Shown: positions 46,459 to 57,489, numbered from the stretch's first letter. The stretch: DNA of 64,000 bases from Larix kaempferi (GCA_027924585.1 BSBM01002060.1:124001-188000), one strand, 5' to 3'. Numbers and translations are program-made. The notes: a model not told the origin generated them from the sequence alone.

Positions 46459-46479
46459 CCCGCAATTGAGGATTGCGGG
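46459..46479. repeat. hairpin CCCGCAAT-n5-ATTGCGGG
   Basis: Perfect 8-bp stem with a 5-nt loop. The same hairpin recurs at 47680-47700. Confidence 0.7.
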
Positions 46480-46604
46480 AAGAGTATTGTAAATGTTTGC
46501 ATTCTTCGTTTCCGCAATCCGCAATGTGGATTGAGGGAACTGTTTGAATAATGGATTTGCAGATTGAAGAAACTTTTGTTTATTTTCATTTGAATTTGAA
46601 TGTC

Positions 46605-47550
46605 ATTAACCAATGCCCCATTTTTTAATGAGGCTCGAGATAAATGAATGAAGGGGCGGCCGACACTTCTTCTGCCCACTATTATTTTCATAATAGTTCT
46701 AGACTGCAAGAAGGGTGGTTCGATCCTTCTTTTGTTCACCATTGTGGATACAGGTGAATTGTCGTTTATTGGTGTTCACAATTATCTAATAAAAGAAAGA
46801 TCAGTTGATCCATCTTGTTGCCAGTCGGAAGTTGGTAGTGAGGAATTGTTGTCCCAACCTTCGTAGATTAAAAAAATTTCCATTTCTCTTTTAAATGAAG
46901 GGTTGACCGACCCTTCTTGTGCTTAGTAGTTTTGCATTCTTCCCCATTCATTATAAACATGTATTGACATCCTATACTTTGTAGGTTGAATATTTGCACA
47001 ATTCTCTTATAAATGAAGGGGCGTCCAACCCTTCTTCTGCCCAATATTATTTTCATACTAATTTAAGACTACCAGAAGGGTCATCCGATCCTTCTTGTGT
47101 TCACCAGTCTGGATATAGGTGAATTGTTGGATATTGGTGTTCACAATTATATACTAAATGAAGGGTCGGCCGACCCTTGTTGTGATTTATATTTTTTTAG
47201 TCTTGACCATTCTGGTTATACATGAATTGATCTCTATTTTGGGAGGCCAAAATCTCACACGATAGGAAGGGATGACATGGCATGTATGATGACATGGAAT
47301 ATATGATGACATGGAATGTGTGATGAGGCTGGAAAGACACATGATGGTGTTATGGTGCTATCATTAAGTCAGTGTTGCAATCTGACATCATTCTGGAAAA
47401 GTATGACAAGCTTGTGAAACTTTGGAAATTAACAAGGTATGGAAAAAGTAGTTAAGACTGCTCTGAGAGAATGCCCTCCATAATTCATTGTTTGAGAAAA
47501 ATGCATGCACCATCATATCATGCTATAGCTTGTTGAAGTGGCTATCTAAC
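46605..47550 (+). repeat. triple-palindrome repeat, long copy 2
   Basis: Colinear with 40785-41755. Palindromes lie at about 46649, 46709, 46795, 46897, 47015, 47074 and 47160. A 72-codon frame (46648-46866), also found in other copies, is open here. Confidence 0.85.
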
Positions 47551-48095
47551 TATACATGATTGCGGATTGCGGGAAGTGTTTGAATAATGGATTTGCGTCA
47601 TGCATTTCCGTAACCTACAACCAACAATGTGGATTGCGGAAACTTAGGTTTGTTTTTATTTTGAGTTGTAGTCTCGCAACCCGCAATTGTGGATTGCGGG
47701 AACGTTGTATATATTTCCAAAAAATTAAAACCCCTCAACTCATCTTCCGCATTCCATGGATTAAATATCAAACGTCGCTTTGTCTTAATCTTACGGCCCA
47801 GATTTAACACGACGGAATTAATAAATATGTTGATTTTGTTTCTGTTTCCTTTTATTATTTTTCATCTTCGAAAATTACCTGTTGTGTGGATTTTACTGCG
47901 AGTTTTTACCAGGGGTCATTTTTGCCATTTTTTCTAGCTTAAATGAAGGGGCGGGCTACCCTTCTTTTTCCCACTATTATTTTCAAACTAGTTCTAGACT
48001 TCCAGAAGCTTGACCGAGATCGACAGTTACAAAAACTTGATGGAGATCAATGGCCACAAGTGTTGTTCGCAAAAGTAAGATAGGATGGTTTAAGC
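47551..48095. other. repeat-derived DNA, including a copy of the promoter at 49.4 kb
   Basis: 47650-47810 is colinear with 49330-49490, including a TATATATTT box, but is not followed by the 91-residue ORF. The hairpin CCCGCAAT-n5-ATTGCGGG is at 47680-47700. An isolated A-type palindrome lies at about 47945. Confidence 0.6.
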
Positions 48096-48386
48096 ATGGG
48101 CAGAGTGTTGCTAGCCCGCAAGCAAGTTGGAAATTATATCAACGGGTGGAAGGACAGATCTACGGACGACAGGTACTTCGATGAGTTGAGATGCGTGGGG
48201 AAATGGACTTTTCAGATTTGTGAAGTTTTGGTAGGGACAGCATGTTTCAACGGTGCAGATCTGGCGGGGAAAGGCATCAGCGACGGAGATTTAGTTCGCA
48301 TATTGAACATGCATGGAGTATCGACACGTTCCAAATTCGTGAACCTCAATAAGGGCCCCACCTTTGGATGGTCAGGATGTGAATAA
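48096..48386 (+). CDS. hypothetical 96-aa ORF in a GC-richer patch
   Basis: From the ATG at 48096: GNYINGWKDRSTDDRYFDELR, then GKWTFQICEVLVGTACFNG. Base composition is less AT-rich than on either side, and the segment 48020-48440 may be a fragment captured from elsewhere. There is no recognised domain, partner or promoter, and it could equally be non-coding. Confidence 0.25.
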   Translation: MGRVLLARKQVGNYINGWKDRSTDDRYFDELRCVGKWTFQICEVLVGTACFNGADLAGKGISDGDLVRILNMHGVSTRSKFVNLNKGPTFGWSGCE

Positions 48387-48389
48387 GGG

Positions 48390-49079
48390 CCAGATCGACA
48401 GTTGATAATAACTACGCAGATCTAAGGTGCAGGGAAGGCGGCATTTGAGAGATTGAATACTGAGGAAGGCCATGGGGCTAAGAGTGAAAGAAGATAAATG
48501 GTACCAGATCGATCTTGCAAGATGGATGGCTCAGAGAAATTCCTTTATCCCTAGAGGTGCAAGAATGATAGGAAATGATAGATAATATAAACAATGGAAT
48601 GCACGGGGATCTGAGTACTGTTTGATTCGATTTTCCCCTTGCCCCCTTGGTCCAAGTCAAGGGGGAAAGTTAATTTAGATAAACTCAAATAGACTCTACC
48701 ACCTTTGTGACTGCACATTCTATCTAGGACCACGCCAACAAAACTGATGCAATAACTTAACAAATATCTCAAATAAAACTTCAAAGAATCAGGTAAGAGA
48801 GATACAATGGAAAGTCACATGACACATATGGAACAAAGTTATAATCATTTTGAATCTTTTATATATAAGAAAATCTAGGGTTTTAAGCTTGCTCCAATGC
48901 ATGCAAGAAAAATTCCCACTTCCAAAGGTATATTCTTCCTCCATGAGATCAAATGAGCGAAGACTTAAAATTGGACGAAAGTATATGCAAGCCATCCGAT
49001 AATTTGAAAATAGTTCTGGTATTAAAATGGAATTTACATGCATTGAATAGATGGCAACCTTAATTTACCTGCTATCTGA
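48390..49079. other. no gene recognised
   Basis: A stretch at about 49005-49060 is shared with 58060-58120 (ttaaaa(a)tggaatttacatgc). Confidence 0.4.
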
Positions 49080-49270
49080 ATTTTACCAGAAAGGTCATCC
49101 GATCCATCTTGTGTTCACCAGTCTGGATACAGGTGAGTTGTTGGATATTGGTGTTCACAATTATCTACTAAACGAAGGATCGGTCGACCCTTCTTGTGAT
49201 TTATATTTTTCTAGTCTTGACCATTCTAGTTATACATGAATTGATCTCTATTTTGGTTGGCCAAAATATC
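49080..49270 (+). repeat. triple-palindrome repeat, partial copy
   Basis: Carries B and C palindromes at about 49090 and 49172, plus the start of the conserved tail. Confidence 0.8.
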
Positions 49271-49391
49271 ACACGTGTGTGCCTCAAAGAGAGAACTGAC
49301 ATCATAGGAACTGATGACACTTTGTTTTTTTTTTATTTGGAGTTGTTGTCCCGAAACCCGCTATTGCATATTGCAGATTGTGGGAACGTTG

Positions 49392-49397
49392 TATATA
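49392..49397 (+). promoter_or_regulatory. TATA box of the 91-aa ORF
   Basis: TATATA in gttgtatatatttcc, about 105 bp before the ATG at 49501. Confidence 0.55.
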
Positions 49398-49500
49398 TTT
49401 CCAAAAAATTAAACCCCCGTAGCTCGTCTTCTGCATTCCCCAGATTAGATCTCAGTCGTCGATTTGTCTTAATCTTACGGGGTAGATCCGCCAAAAATTG

Positions 49501-49776
49501 ATGATAGAACAGGTCGAAGCCTATTGTGATCAAGTCAAGGAGAAAATCCTGCAGATTGAGCATACCCAAATTGAAGATGTGGATTGGTTGATTAAGCAAC
49601 CTATTTCCTTGGAGGCAAAGATCTATATGTTTATCCGCATGTGGCATAAAATAACCAAAAATCAGATTGAAGGATTCATATGTGATGGCCAGTTGGGGCT
49701 CGAATCTCCTCGTTATCCAGATATAGATGAATTGATAGAAGTTTGGGAAAAGTGGGAAGATTTCCTCACCAAATAG
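49501..49776 (+). CDS. small intact hypothetical protein, 91 aa
   Basis: Complete frame, ATG 49501 to TAG 49776, acidic and helical. It has no stop or frameshift, in contrast to its surroundings. The sequence includes QVEAYCDQVKEKILQIEH, IYMFIRMWHKITKNQIEGF and PDIDELIEVWEKWEDF. The composition and Trp spacing look like a real protein. A TATA box lies upstream, and the promoter region has a second copy at 47.7 kb without the ORF. It could instead be the C-terminal remnant of a larger retroelement-associated ORF, because LTR-like sequence follows at once. The family is not recognised. Confidence 0.45.
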   Translation: MIEQVEAYCDQVKEKILQIEHTQIEDVDWLIKQPISLEAKIYMFIRMWHKITKNQIEGFICDGQLGLESPRYPDIDELIEVWEKWEDFLTK

Positions 49777-49789
49777 AATATTTTGATTT

Positions 49790-50683
49790 TGTAATCCCTA
49801 TTTAAGGGGAATTTATCCTTTGTATTATTTTTGTAATTTATTATTTAAGGGGTAGATCTCTCTTAGTAAAGGGATGATCATTTTGGGGGTAGAAATCGAC
49901 AAAAGAAGACTAGATATGCTCTGTTTTATGCTGAGCTTGTAATTTCTTACAGATTTTCATTAATACAGTAAAGTTATTCTCTTGCATCATCCTTTGTTCA
50001 TTGATCAAATTTATTTGGTAAATATTGATTTCTACTTCAGGTTATTATCTATGTTGTTTAATCCTTTGCAAATATTATTTCATGCAAAGATTGTTAATCT
50101 GGATTTTTCCTTATGTTAGATCTGTGTATGTATTATGTTTTAATTGAATTTCTTCAACTAAAATATTTATCGATTTCTGCAAATGATTTACAGTAAATTA
50201 TAATCTATGTTAATTTTTCAATTGAAATATTGGTTACAAGTTAATCTTGAATGAGCTGAAACACTTAATATTGCATTCAGTTAATTTTAATTGATTGATT
50301 GTAACTTAATCAAATAAGGAATTGATCTTCTTCACATTTATGTTAAGTGGTTGAATGTACTTATTTATTTTCACATCAAGTTAATATGCATTTAAACAAG
50401 ACATCTTTTAGAGTAGGTCTAACTTAGCTTAGATTTTCCTTCCTAGGTAGATTTGTTTCAAACTGAACACACTTTGTTTTCCTTCATTGGAAGATAAATC
50501 CTTTTAGGATCAAAACCACAAGTGCCAACGGAGGCCTTTGTATCCGTGGGAGATCACCAACCCAAACAGCTCGAGTATAGGGTAATACTTTCTCAGGATT
50601 ATCTGAAGCCTCTGGCTGGGTTTTCTCCTTCTGTTGAGAGCTTCAGAACCCATTCCAGCACATACACACTCGAGGCCTCAACA
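49790..50683 (+). repeat. probable LTR of a second gypsy element
   Basis: It contains a TATTTAAG box near 49797, T/A-rich sequence, and a less AT-rich 3' part ending ctcaaca. A primer-site-like TGGCACTAGAAG and the start of a gag frame follow at once. The left boundary is uncertain. Confidence 0.4.
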
Positions 50684-50685
50684 AA

Positions 50686-50697
50686 TGGCACTAGAAG
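50686..50697 (+). promoter_or_regulatory. possible primer binding site of the second gypsy element
   Basis: TGGCACTAGAAG lies two bases after the presumed LTR end. A TGGC start fits a tRNA 3'-CCA pairing; the tRNA cannot be named with confidence. Confidence 0.4.
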
Positions 50698-50715
50698 TAG
50701 GGCCTGGAGTAAATT

Positions 50716-51140
50716 ATGCCTAAACATAATACTCATAAACCTCCTCCAGCAAGAGCATCATCGGTTGTCACTCGTATCCAGTCATAGGCATCTACCTCTG
50801 AACAACAAATAGTCCCACAACCGACTGTAATTCCTGGTACACCTACACCTCAGCAGGAAAATAGAACGAATATCCTTATCATATCACCTACTAGAGGACC
50901 CCTTTCACTTGAACAAATACTGAAAATTTCTAATGATAGTGTTACTAGAGTACAACAAAGAATTATTAACCTACAAAGTAGAGGACTAGCAGCAATTCAA
51001 CAAAACACCATTTCACAGACTGATAACCAAGAACACCATGTCACAACCTCATTGATGGATGGATTCCTCCTGTATGTTCTTAGAATGATAGGCATAAGCC
51101 TAGTCAAGGAGCTGTTAATTAGATGCTTAATAACTTAACT
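50716..51140 (+). pseudogene. gag: gypsy gag N-terminal fragment
   Basis: From the ATG at 50716: MPKHNTHKPPPARASSVVTR, one TAG, then a Pro/Gln/Thr-rich segment (QPTVIPGTPTPQQENRTN) and helical SLEQILKISNDSVTRVQQR. The low-complexity start resembles the beginning of the gag frame at the left edge of the window. The frame ends soon after and no further gag or pol follows. Confidence 0.5.
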
Positions 51141-51212
51141 TAGCAAATTAACTTAATATGATGATAATGACTGTTATGTAATTGCATAATGTGAAAAAAT
51201 ATGAATCAAGTA

Positions 51213-51500
51213 AAGAAATTTACTGATGCACAACCTACATATAAATCATATGAATGATAAATCAAGCACACAGATTTATATTTTTTATGATTTAAAAATA
51301 CAATTTAAACAGAGGTACTCGATGTATGTATGAAAAAACAAAATGAATCAAGGAAACTTTATACACAACAAAAGAAAGGAAAAGAGAAACTAACTGAAAT
51401 TCTTTTAAGATTGTAAAACATTACAATTCTCCAAGTACAGAATTTCTCCAGTTCTCTCCTTCGATGCTTCTCTCATTCATTTGATTTTCCAAGGGAAGAT
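51213..51500 (+). repeat. direct repeat, right copy (partner 45897-46190)
   Basis: Same orientation, same order of blocks, small indels only. Confidence 0.85.
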
Positions 51501-52487
51501 TGCCACTTTCCCTTTTGGAAGGCTACTTTTTACACATCGGATACTTAATCTTGAAATTTTAAAACATATTTTAGCAATTTCAAACTCTGATTTTTCATTT
51601 TCGGAAACCAAACTCGACATTTTACAAGAATTATAATCACAATGAAATTGAACATACTAGTACAAACAAACATTCAAGCGTATTATTTAACAAATTACTT
51701 TCATTTTCATTTTATTCACAATTGGACTCACATCGCTCACGCCATTCAGCTGTAGTATGGAAGGCCATAATCAATCTAACAAAAATGTGTCATTGACATC
51801 GTCGCAACCATAAGTTTTTGTTATAATATAGTTTCCTTCCTTGTTAGAAGCATGTTTTTCTACCGAGTCATCGATAAATGAATCATTGTATTTGTCTAAT
51901 CCCAACCATGGATCAAAGTGTCCCAAAATTTACTTAAGGGCTTGTGGAATACATTAGGATTTCCATCACCCTGAAACCCCTCTCTGGCTAGGGAAGAACA
52001 ATCTTCCTGTGTTAAAATTAATCTAAATAGTTCCCTTTTCAATCTCGTTCTTTCTAATAATCTAGGAAAAAACTCATCAACATTTTTTCGTTGAGCAGAT
52101 GTCCATACGCCAACCTAAAAAATAGTAAAGCATTTTTCAAAAAATTCCCTTAAGCCTAGCCATACAAAATAATACTTTGTTGATGTTTCTATGTCCAGTG
52201 GTCATCGCAATCCGGGTTTCTGTTATCTATGTAATGCGTGTAACAAAACACAATTTAAATAAAAACTTATCAATGGTTTACTAGAAACAAATCTTCTAGT
52301 ACTATCTACAAACAAAAAACACACACACACAACCCAGTCAATAAAATATTATGGTTCAATGTTTCCAAGTATATTGATTTCATGTTTAGCCATTTTTGAA
52401 ACACGTAACCAGATACATGGTACAATGTCCATAAATAATATGAGAATTGTGCAATAAAACTTACATCAATTAAATGCAGGAGTTGTA
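51501..52487. other. no gene recognised
   Basis: AT-rich DNA with an (AC)n-like patch near 52315. Nothing supportable. Confidence 0.4.
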
Positions 52488-52585
52488 AAAAATATACAAA
52501 TCACTAAATGAAATTTTTTTGTATAATATGACGGTCGTTTCAAACTCAATGTGTTTAACCAACACCCCATTTTTGAATGAGGCCT
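52488..52585 (+). repeat. about 100-bp dispersed repeat shared with 40705-40805
   Basis: Shares tgtataatatgacggtc, tttaaccaacacccca and gaatgaggc with the sequence just before the first triple-palindrome copy. It probably belongs to the same repeat family. Confidence 0.8.
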
Positions 52586-52589
52586 GAGA

Positions 52590-53582
52590 TAATTCAACAG
52601 ACAACACAACATTGTTTTTATAGTTATATCTCTCTCTTGTGAACCATCAAATTTCCAACTTGTTGGCATTTTCAAGCAGTTTTCCTTGCAATTGTCTACT
52701 GATTGATATTTCCCTTCATCTATAAACAACATGTCTGTTTATTTATATATATCTCCATATTGGATAAGTACATCCTTGAACGACTTTTTGTATATGTTTT
52801 GTACTTCACCAACATTATAGTATGCAGACATTGAGTGATTATAAATAGTACTAAGTTTACATTGCTCTTGACCGAAAATAAATACAAAATGAAGATTTTG
52901 TATTTATTTTCGGAGAGCAAGGAAACTTTTAATTTCCAATATATCTCCATATTGGAGAGCAAGGAATTTTTTAATTTCCATGTTGCCGAGCGAGGAAAAC
53001 CACCGAGCAACATCAAAATGCTCTCTGGCAACACCTATAATTTCGGGGCTAAACATGCATGTATAATAACGATAGCAATTATGGACAAAATGAGGTTGTT
53101 TGGAAGAATCTCCAATATTGGATAACATTCAAATTCCAAAGAGAAATCTCTCTAATCCCAGGACCAATAGTTTATTTTGCGGTGATATCCTGACTGCATA
53201 CAAGAAACGTGACTCTATACATAACAACAACAACAACACTTTGTTCATGAAGTTAATGATCACAACCATGCAAATGTACATGAAGATGTTGATTTCCAAA
53301 TATTAATACAAAAATCACCCAAAATTTCATAGATTCAATTGATTTAATAAAAACATCAGACTAAACTAATAATATGTTACATTCAGACGAAAATAGCAAC
53401 GTCTCCGAAAAAAACAGAAAACACATTGAATGATTTAAAATACGCAATGATAGATTACATCTAGAAATAGGCAATGATAGGTTACATTTGATGGTTGTCA
53501 CTCAACTAGGATTCAACTAGGAGAAGGCATTGAAGGTTCTGATATCAGTTGATTCATGCATTTTACTAAAATGCTAGAAAAG
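52590..53582. other. mostly non-coding, small exon-like scrap on the minus strand
   Basis: At about 52605-52732 the minus strand reads GKYQSVDNCKENCLKM and WKFDGSQERDI, possibly part of a gene; support is weak. Near 52880-53000 a two-copy repeat of 'tttaatttcca' and 'atatctccatattgga' units is present. The region up to 53582 may be the 3' UTR of the minus-strand gene above. Confidence 0.3.
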
Positions 53583-54149
53583 TCAATGTACCAATTCAGT
53601 ATCTATCCTAAGGGACGATTCAATAAAGGGCTGACTCAAAATACAGTTTTGAAATGGAAGTGCTTTCTCACCATCACCCTCCAAAAAAATTATTGATGTA
53701 TTAATTTCCGAAGTTTTCATTGGGAACTCCGTCCACACACTCTCCATATTTTTGTGTGTATTTCCTTCTTGATTGTAGGTACATCTCTCTCGAAACCAAA
53801 TAAATAAAAAAATTTGCTCATATGATTTATCTTTACTGCATGCCATCAAAAAAATTTTAAGCAGTGGCTTCCCCTCATTGACACTACGTTTCGATGACCA
53901 AATCCCAACATTGAATTTGGAAAGAAGTAAATCCAAAAATACAATGGCATTTGATTATGACTCATATGAAGTTCTTCTATGTTTAAATTCAAATTCACCA
54001 TTAGTAATCTCTTCCCCCTTTTTTACTCTTTCCTCTCCAACAGTATTTTTTTTTTCCTTTTTTTTCTCTTTTGGAGTCATTTTCTGTGGCTTTCTTACAA
54101 AATAGAAAACCTTCCATTTCTAATATCAATAACATTTTTGTATGGGGAG
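53583..54149 (-). pseudogene. FCP1/NIF-like HAD phosphatase domain, degenerate
   Basis: On the minus strand an acceptor (tttctatgcag) precedes an exon starting at 54149. It opens with KMLLILEMEGFLF, the position of the HAD motif I (normally D-x-D-G-T/L; here both aspartates are Glu). A Lys-rich stretch follows in which an A-run breaks the frame. At 53583-53936 comes LLLSKFNVGIWSS, then IFLFIWFRERCT, VWTEFPMKTSEINTSIIF and PFQNCILSQPF. These match the order of the NLI-interacting-factor (FCP1-like) HAD domain: core strand, 'W-D-x-x-x-C-T', 'VW', 'NTLLIDD' and 'IFP'. The catalytic acidic residues are lost, so activity is unlikely. It probably forms the 3' part of the gene at 55388-57484. Confidence 0.6.
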
Positions 54150-54234
54150 CTGCATAGAAATATTGCTTGTCATTATATACTTCAGAATAAATTTGTTTTA
54201 TCAATTTAAGTAGAAAATATTCTTTGTCTTTTAC

Positions 54235-54685
54235 CTATCAATGGCAGGCCAACATTTGACTGGTGAGTAACATCGCTGGAGACACCGCATTTTGACACCA
54301 AGCCCTCTCTAGTTTCAATATTGTCCAATCTCTCGCCTTGTTCATTATTGTCCAAGCTCTTTCCTGGTCCATTATACTCCAATATGATTTGCTGGCCAAT
54401 ATCCAGAGGCATCGTCGATGCTAGCTCTGGTTGTGGATTATCCACATGTTGACCTGGAAATTTGCAGGTATACATTTTATATAATTTTTTGGAAGTATTC
54501 AAGGTCACTATCCCCTTTCATAATTTAGTTAATTTAACCATGGTCTTTGAAAAATAATTTTTTACCTTCTTGTCCTGTTTGTGCTCTTTTTTGGTAGTTC
54601 TTAGTGGATTCTCTATCACATTCATTTTCGTCATTGGATAGTACAATTTGATTGGACGATACCTAGGTGTGATCTTTATTTGAAG
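54235..54685 (-). pseudogene. two exon-like segments between the DGQH region and the HAD region
   Basis: Exon a spans 54685 to 54566 (acceptor ctactacag, donor gtaaaa; 40 codons, ITPRYRPIKLYYPMTKMNV). Exon b spans 54453 to 54235 (acceptor tttccag, donor gtaaaag; QHVDNPQPELAST, ILEYNGPGKSLDNNE). Both are open with consensus splice sites. The phase between a and b does not fit a direct join, so an exon may be missing or an indel has occurred. There is no recognised domain. Confidence 0.45.
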
Positions 54686-54733
54686 CTGTAGTAGAATAGG
54701 AATTTGAAGAAGTTATTGAACACAACCAACCAA

Positions 54734-54847
54734 GAAAAGTAAAATAAAATCAAAGACATCTAAAAATGTTAATAGAAATACCTTGTTTTAGAAAAGTAAA
54801 ATAAAATCAAAGACATCTGAAAAAGTTAATAGAAATACCTTGTTTTA
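54734..54847. repeat. 57-bp tandem duplication spanning a splice donor
   Basis: Copies at 54734-54790 and 54791-54847 are nearly identical. On the minus strand each carries the exon end aaaacaag followed by gtatttctatt, so the 5' splice site itself is duplicated. Confidence 0.9.
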
Positions 54848-57484
54848 CACCCAATTCATGATAGAAATTGTTCATAAACAACTCTTGTTGTACTGTCTCC
54901 ACAATAGAATAAATATTCTTTCTGGAGCCCTCATCAACGAACGAAGAAGCCTACCTCCTGCATACAACAAAAGAACTGTTCCTTGAGAAGTGACCTATCT
55001 AGAAACTATGTGATCCCATAATTCTTGTGTCCTTTCTTTTGCAAACACATGGCTTATCGCACTATCGTTTTCAACCTTGAGCTAAGGTAAATCAATCATC
55101 GGTAGGCCCTCATCCTTTCAATCCATATCAATTTCAAAAGTAGATAAAATATCCTTATCCCTTCCAATGATCCAACAATGTATAATAGAGAATCCTATAA
55201 ACAAGTCCCTGGAGAATTCTCTATAAACTCCCTTTGTAGGATTCGGTGTAACATGTTTTTTTTATTTCTTTCTGAAAATTGTGAAAGCTTTAGAAATCAT
55301 ACAAGAGTTTTCCATATCAGTTAACAAAATACAAGTACATGCCTCTTCATTTGTTTCTAAGTAGTACAAAAACGAAAGCATGTCTTGTTATGTCCATGGA
55401 CTATCACAATTACACATATCCACAGCAACAAATTCACAGCTGACTGCCGCACCAAAGAATGGAAATAATCTGAGTGTGTTGACCAAAGATTCAGGGTAAC
55501 AACATTGACAAGCAAACTGTGAACTATTTTCGACGTCGTCAATGGACATACCCATCCTCTCTTTATTGATATATAGATTCAATATTTTCTGAGCATCAAT
55601 TGGTATTTTGGTACCATTATCCACTTCAGATTCGTTCTTTCTCTTTTTACTCAGAGATTTTGCTTTCTTTCCGGAGCATAAAATACTGCACAATTGCTGG
55701 AGATGGTTTGGTGCAATTTTATATATTTCAATGATGTTATCGTCAGTGACGGTCTTTGATTGATCAATTTGAACATCATTAACTTTGAAATATTCAACGA
55801 TCGAATGCCTAGTTGACCTCTCGTCCTTGATTCGTTTTCAATATTGATTTAAAGTTTGTGCGCAAACATTTTTATCGACTGATGTGCTCATCCAAACCGA
55901 TCTGTTGATTATATTGTCCACCACAGCAGTCAATTCATCTTCATCACGATCACACAATGGTCTAAAAAAATTAGAGCCATAACTCTTAATTTTATTTTGA
56001 ACAAAATCATCCTCAGTGATGCTCTTGGGTGAGGATGGCAAGGAGCCACTTTTGTAAAGCTCGAATACAAGCTTCCATTTTCTCCACAGTCGATTTGATG
56101 TCAAAACAAGAGTTAGCTTGTCTTTTAGACTCTCCTTATTTTGAACAAGAAAGATATCCATACATTCATATTGGAAAGACTGTGAACATATAAAATTGAA
56201 TATTCTAGTTAATTTGCTAATTTCATAACACATGAAACAATCTAAAGACTTTGATTAATAAGAAGAAAAATTCTATACCTGCCAAGCATCATTGGAAATG
56301 TTTCCCTTTCCTAGGCGGGATGGAGTACAGCAGGATATCCATTTCTCCCTTTCTTTTTCAACTTGATAAATGAATGAAATGTTTGCAAATTCTTTGTTTG
56401 ACAAATTTTGTTCTTTGCATAATTTGCTAATGTCGTGCTGAGGAACGTCTCTATGTAGAAGACAAGTTGTACATTGCCGATACCTTGAATGGAGCTGTTT
56501 ATATAGATCATCTGCAATGATTATTTTCTGCACAGAAATAGTATGCTGCCCATCCAATATATAAAACTTTACTGATGGCAAATTAATTTCTTCTTCATTT
56601 CCAGGAAGAAAGGCCAATGTGGTCTCCTTATTGAAAGGTAATAGAATAGCATCTCTCAATGTTGTTGTAAATGTATGTACAAGAGATACAACCATCTTTT
56701 GCACGACCTCCTCATCAACCTTTTGATATTGTAAGTGCGAAGGCGCAACAACACATCTTGTTACATCAATGGAAAAAACTTGCTCATTGAACAAAACGTA
56801 TTTGATCTTCTATTGTTGAACGTCTTTTGAACTTTCGAATCTCTTAGTCGCTTTTCGTAGCATCGCTTTAGAAGGACTTCCTTTGAGTTGTTTGAAGGAA
56901 TATTTGTCCACATCTTTTACAATATATTGGAGAAATTCTCTTCTGTTGTACGTAAGAATATTTTCATGGCATAACTTTATCGGATTCTTATTAAAATTCA
57001 TGTAATGCAATACACAGGAAGTTTTCCCAACCAACATTCTTTTCCTCCATACCGACAAAATTCATTTCTTCAAGGATGACGCGGTATCAATTCCGGAATG
57101 ATTAGAAACATCATACGAGGGAAAAACCCACCTTTTCTTTGCACAAGAAATCAGATCTGGATCGGGACCACTTTTCATTAGATCCGGTCGATAATTACAA
57201 ACCATAATATCAAGCCGTAGAAGGAAACACTTTTCACCATCGACCACTTCAACTTGAACTCACAATTTTTCATTAGATTCATCGGGATCCGCATATGTCA
57301 ATATTCCATCTCTAGTCCGAGCTCTCTTGTAATCCAAGTATAATAGATATAAATCCGAGTACAAATTATCGGGTTCTTCCATCTCAACATACCATCCATT
57401 TGTGCATAGGTGAAGGTTGTGATATTTTTTCAATTCAAAGAAAGGGATTTCCTGGTAGTTACTGAGGCTAAACAATGCAGCCAT
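54839..57484 (-). pseudogene. DGQH-motif (ParB/DndB-like) multi-exon gene, nonsense-inactivated
   Basis: The ATG is at 57484, preceded by a likely 5'-UTR intron acceptor (gactgttttgcag). One frame runs to 55388 with TGA at 57260 and 57062, TAG at 56810 and TGA at 55838, and no frameshift. It contains a 99-nt AT-rich intron at 56278-56180 with a consensus donor and acceptor (GTATAG...TTCACAG). Residues about 225-320 show a ParB-like pattern: FSIDVTRCVVAP, VDEEVVQKMVVSLV, then FYILDGQHTISVQKI with DGQH at about 311-314. In the DGQHR/DndB and ParB-related families this motif lies in the nuclease-like core. Coding sequence with more stops continues to about 55050 (FSRDLFIGFSIIHCW, KERTQELWDHIV). 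A short exon follows at 54950-54839 (RKNIYSIVETVQQELF). The family assignment is inference from motifs. Confidence 0.5.
56180..56278 (-). other. spliceosomal intron, 99 nt
   Basis: On the minus strand CAG|GTATAG and TTCACAG|TCT flank a very AT-rich segment containing stops. Removing it joins DAWQ to SFQYECMDIF in frame. The length is typical of short plant introns. Confidence 0.7.
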
Positions 57485-57489
57485 GCTTT

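Noticed and set aside
55357-55542. Minus-strand overlapping frame inside the DGQH pseudogene
   Set aside because: Out-of-phase shadow of the real frame.
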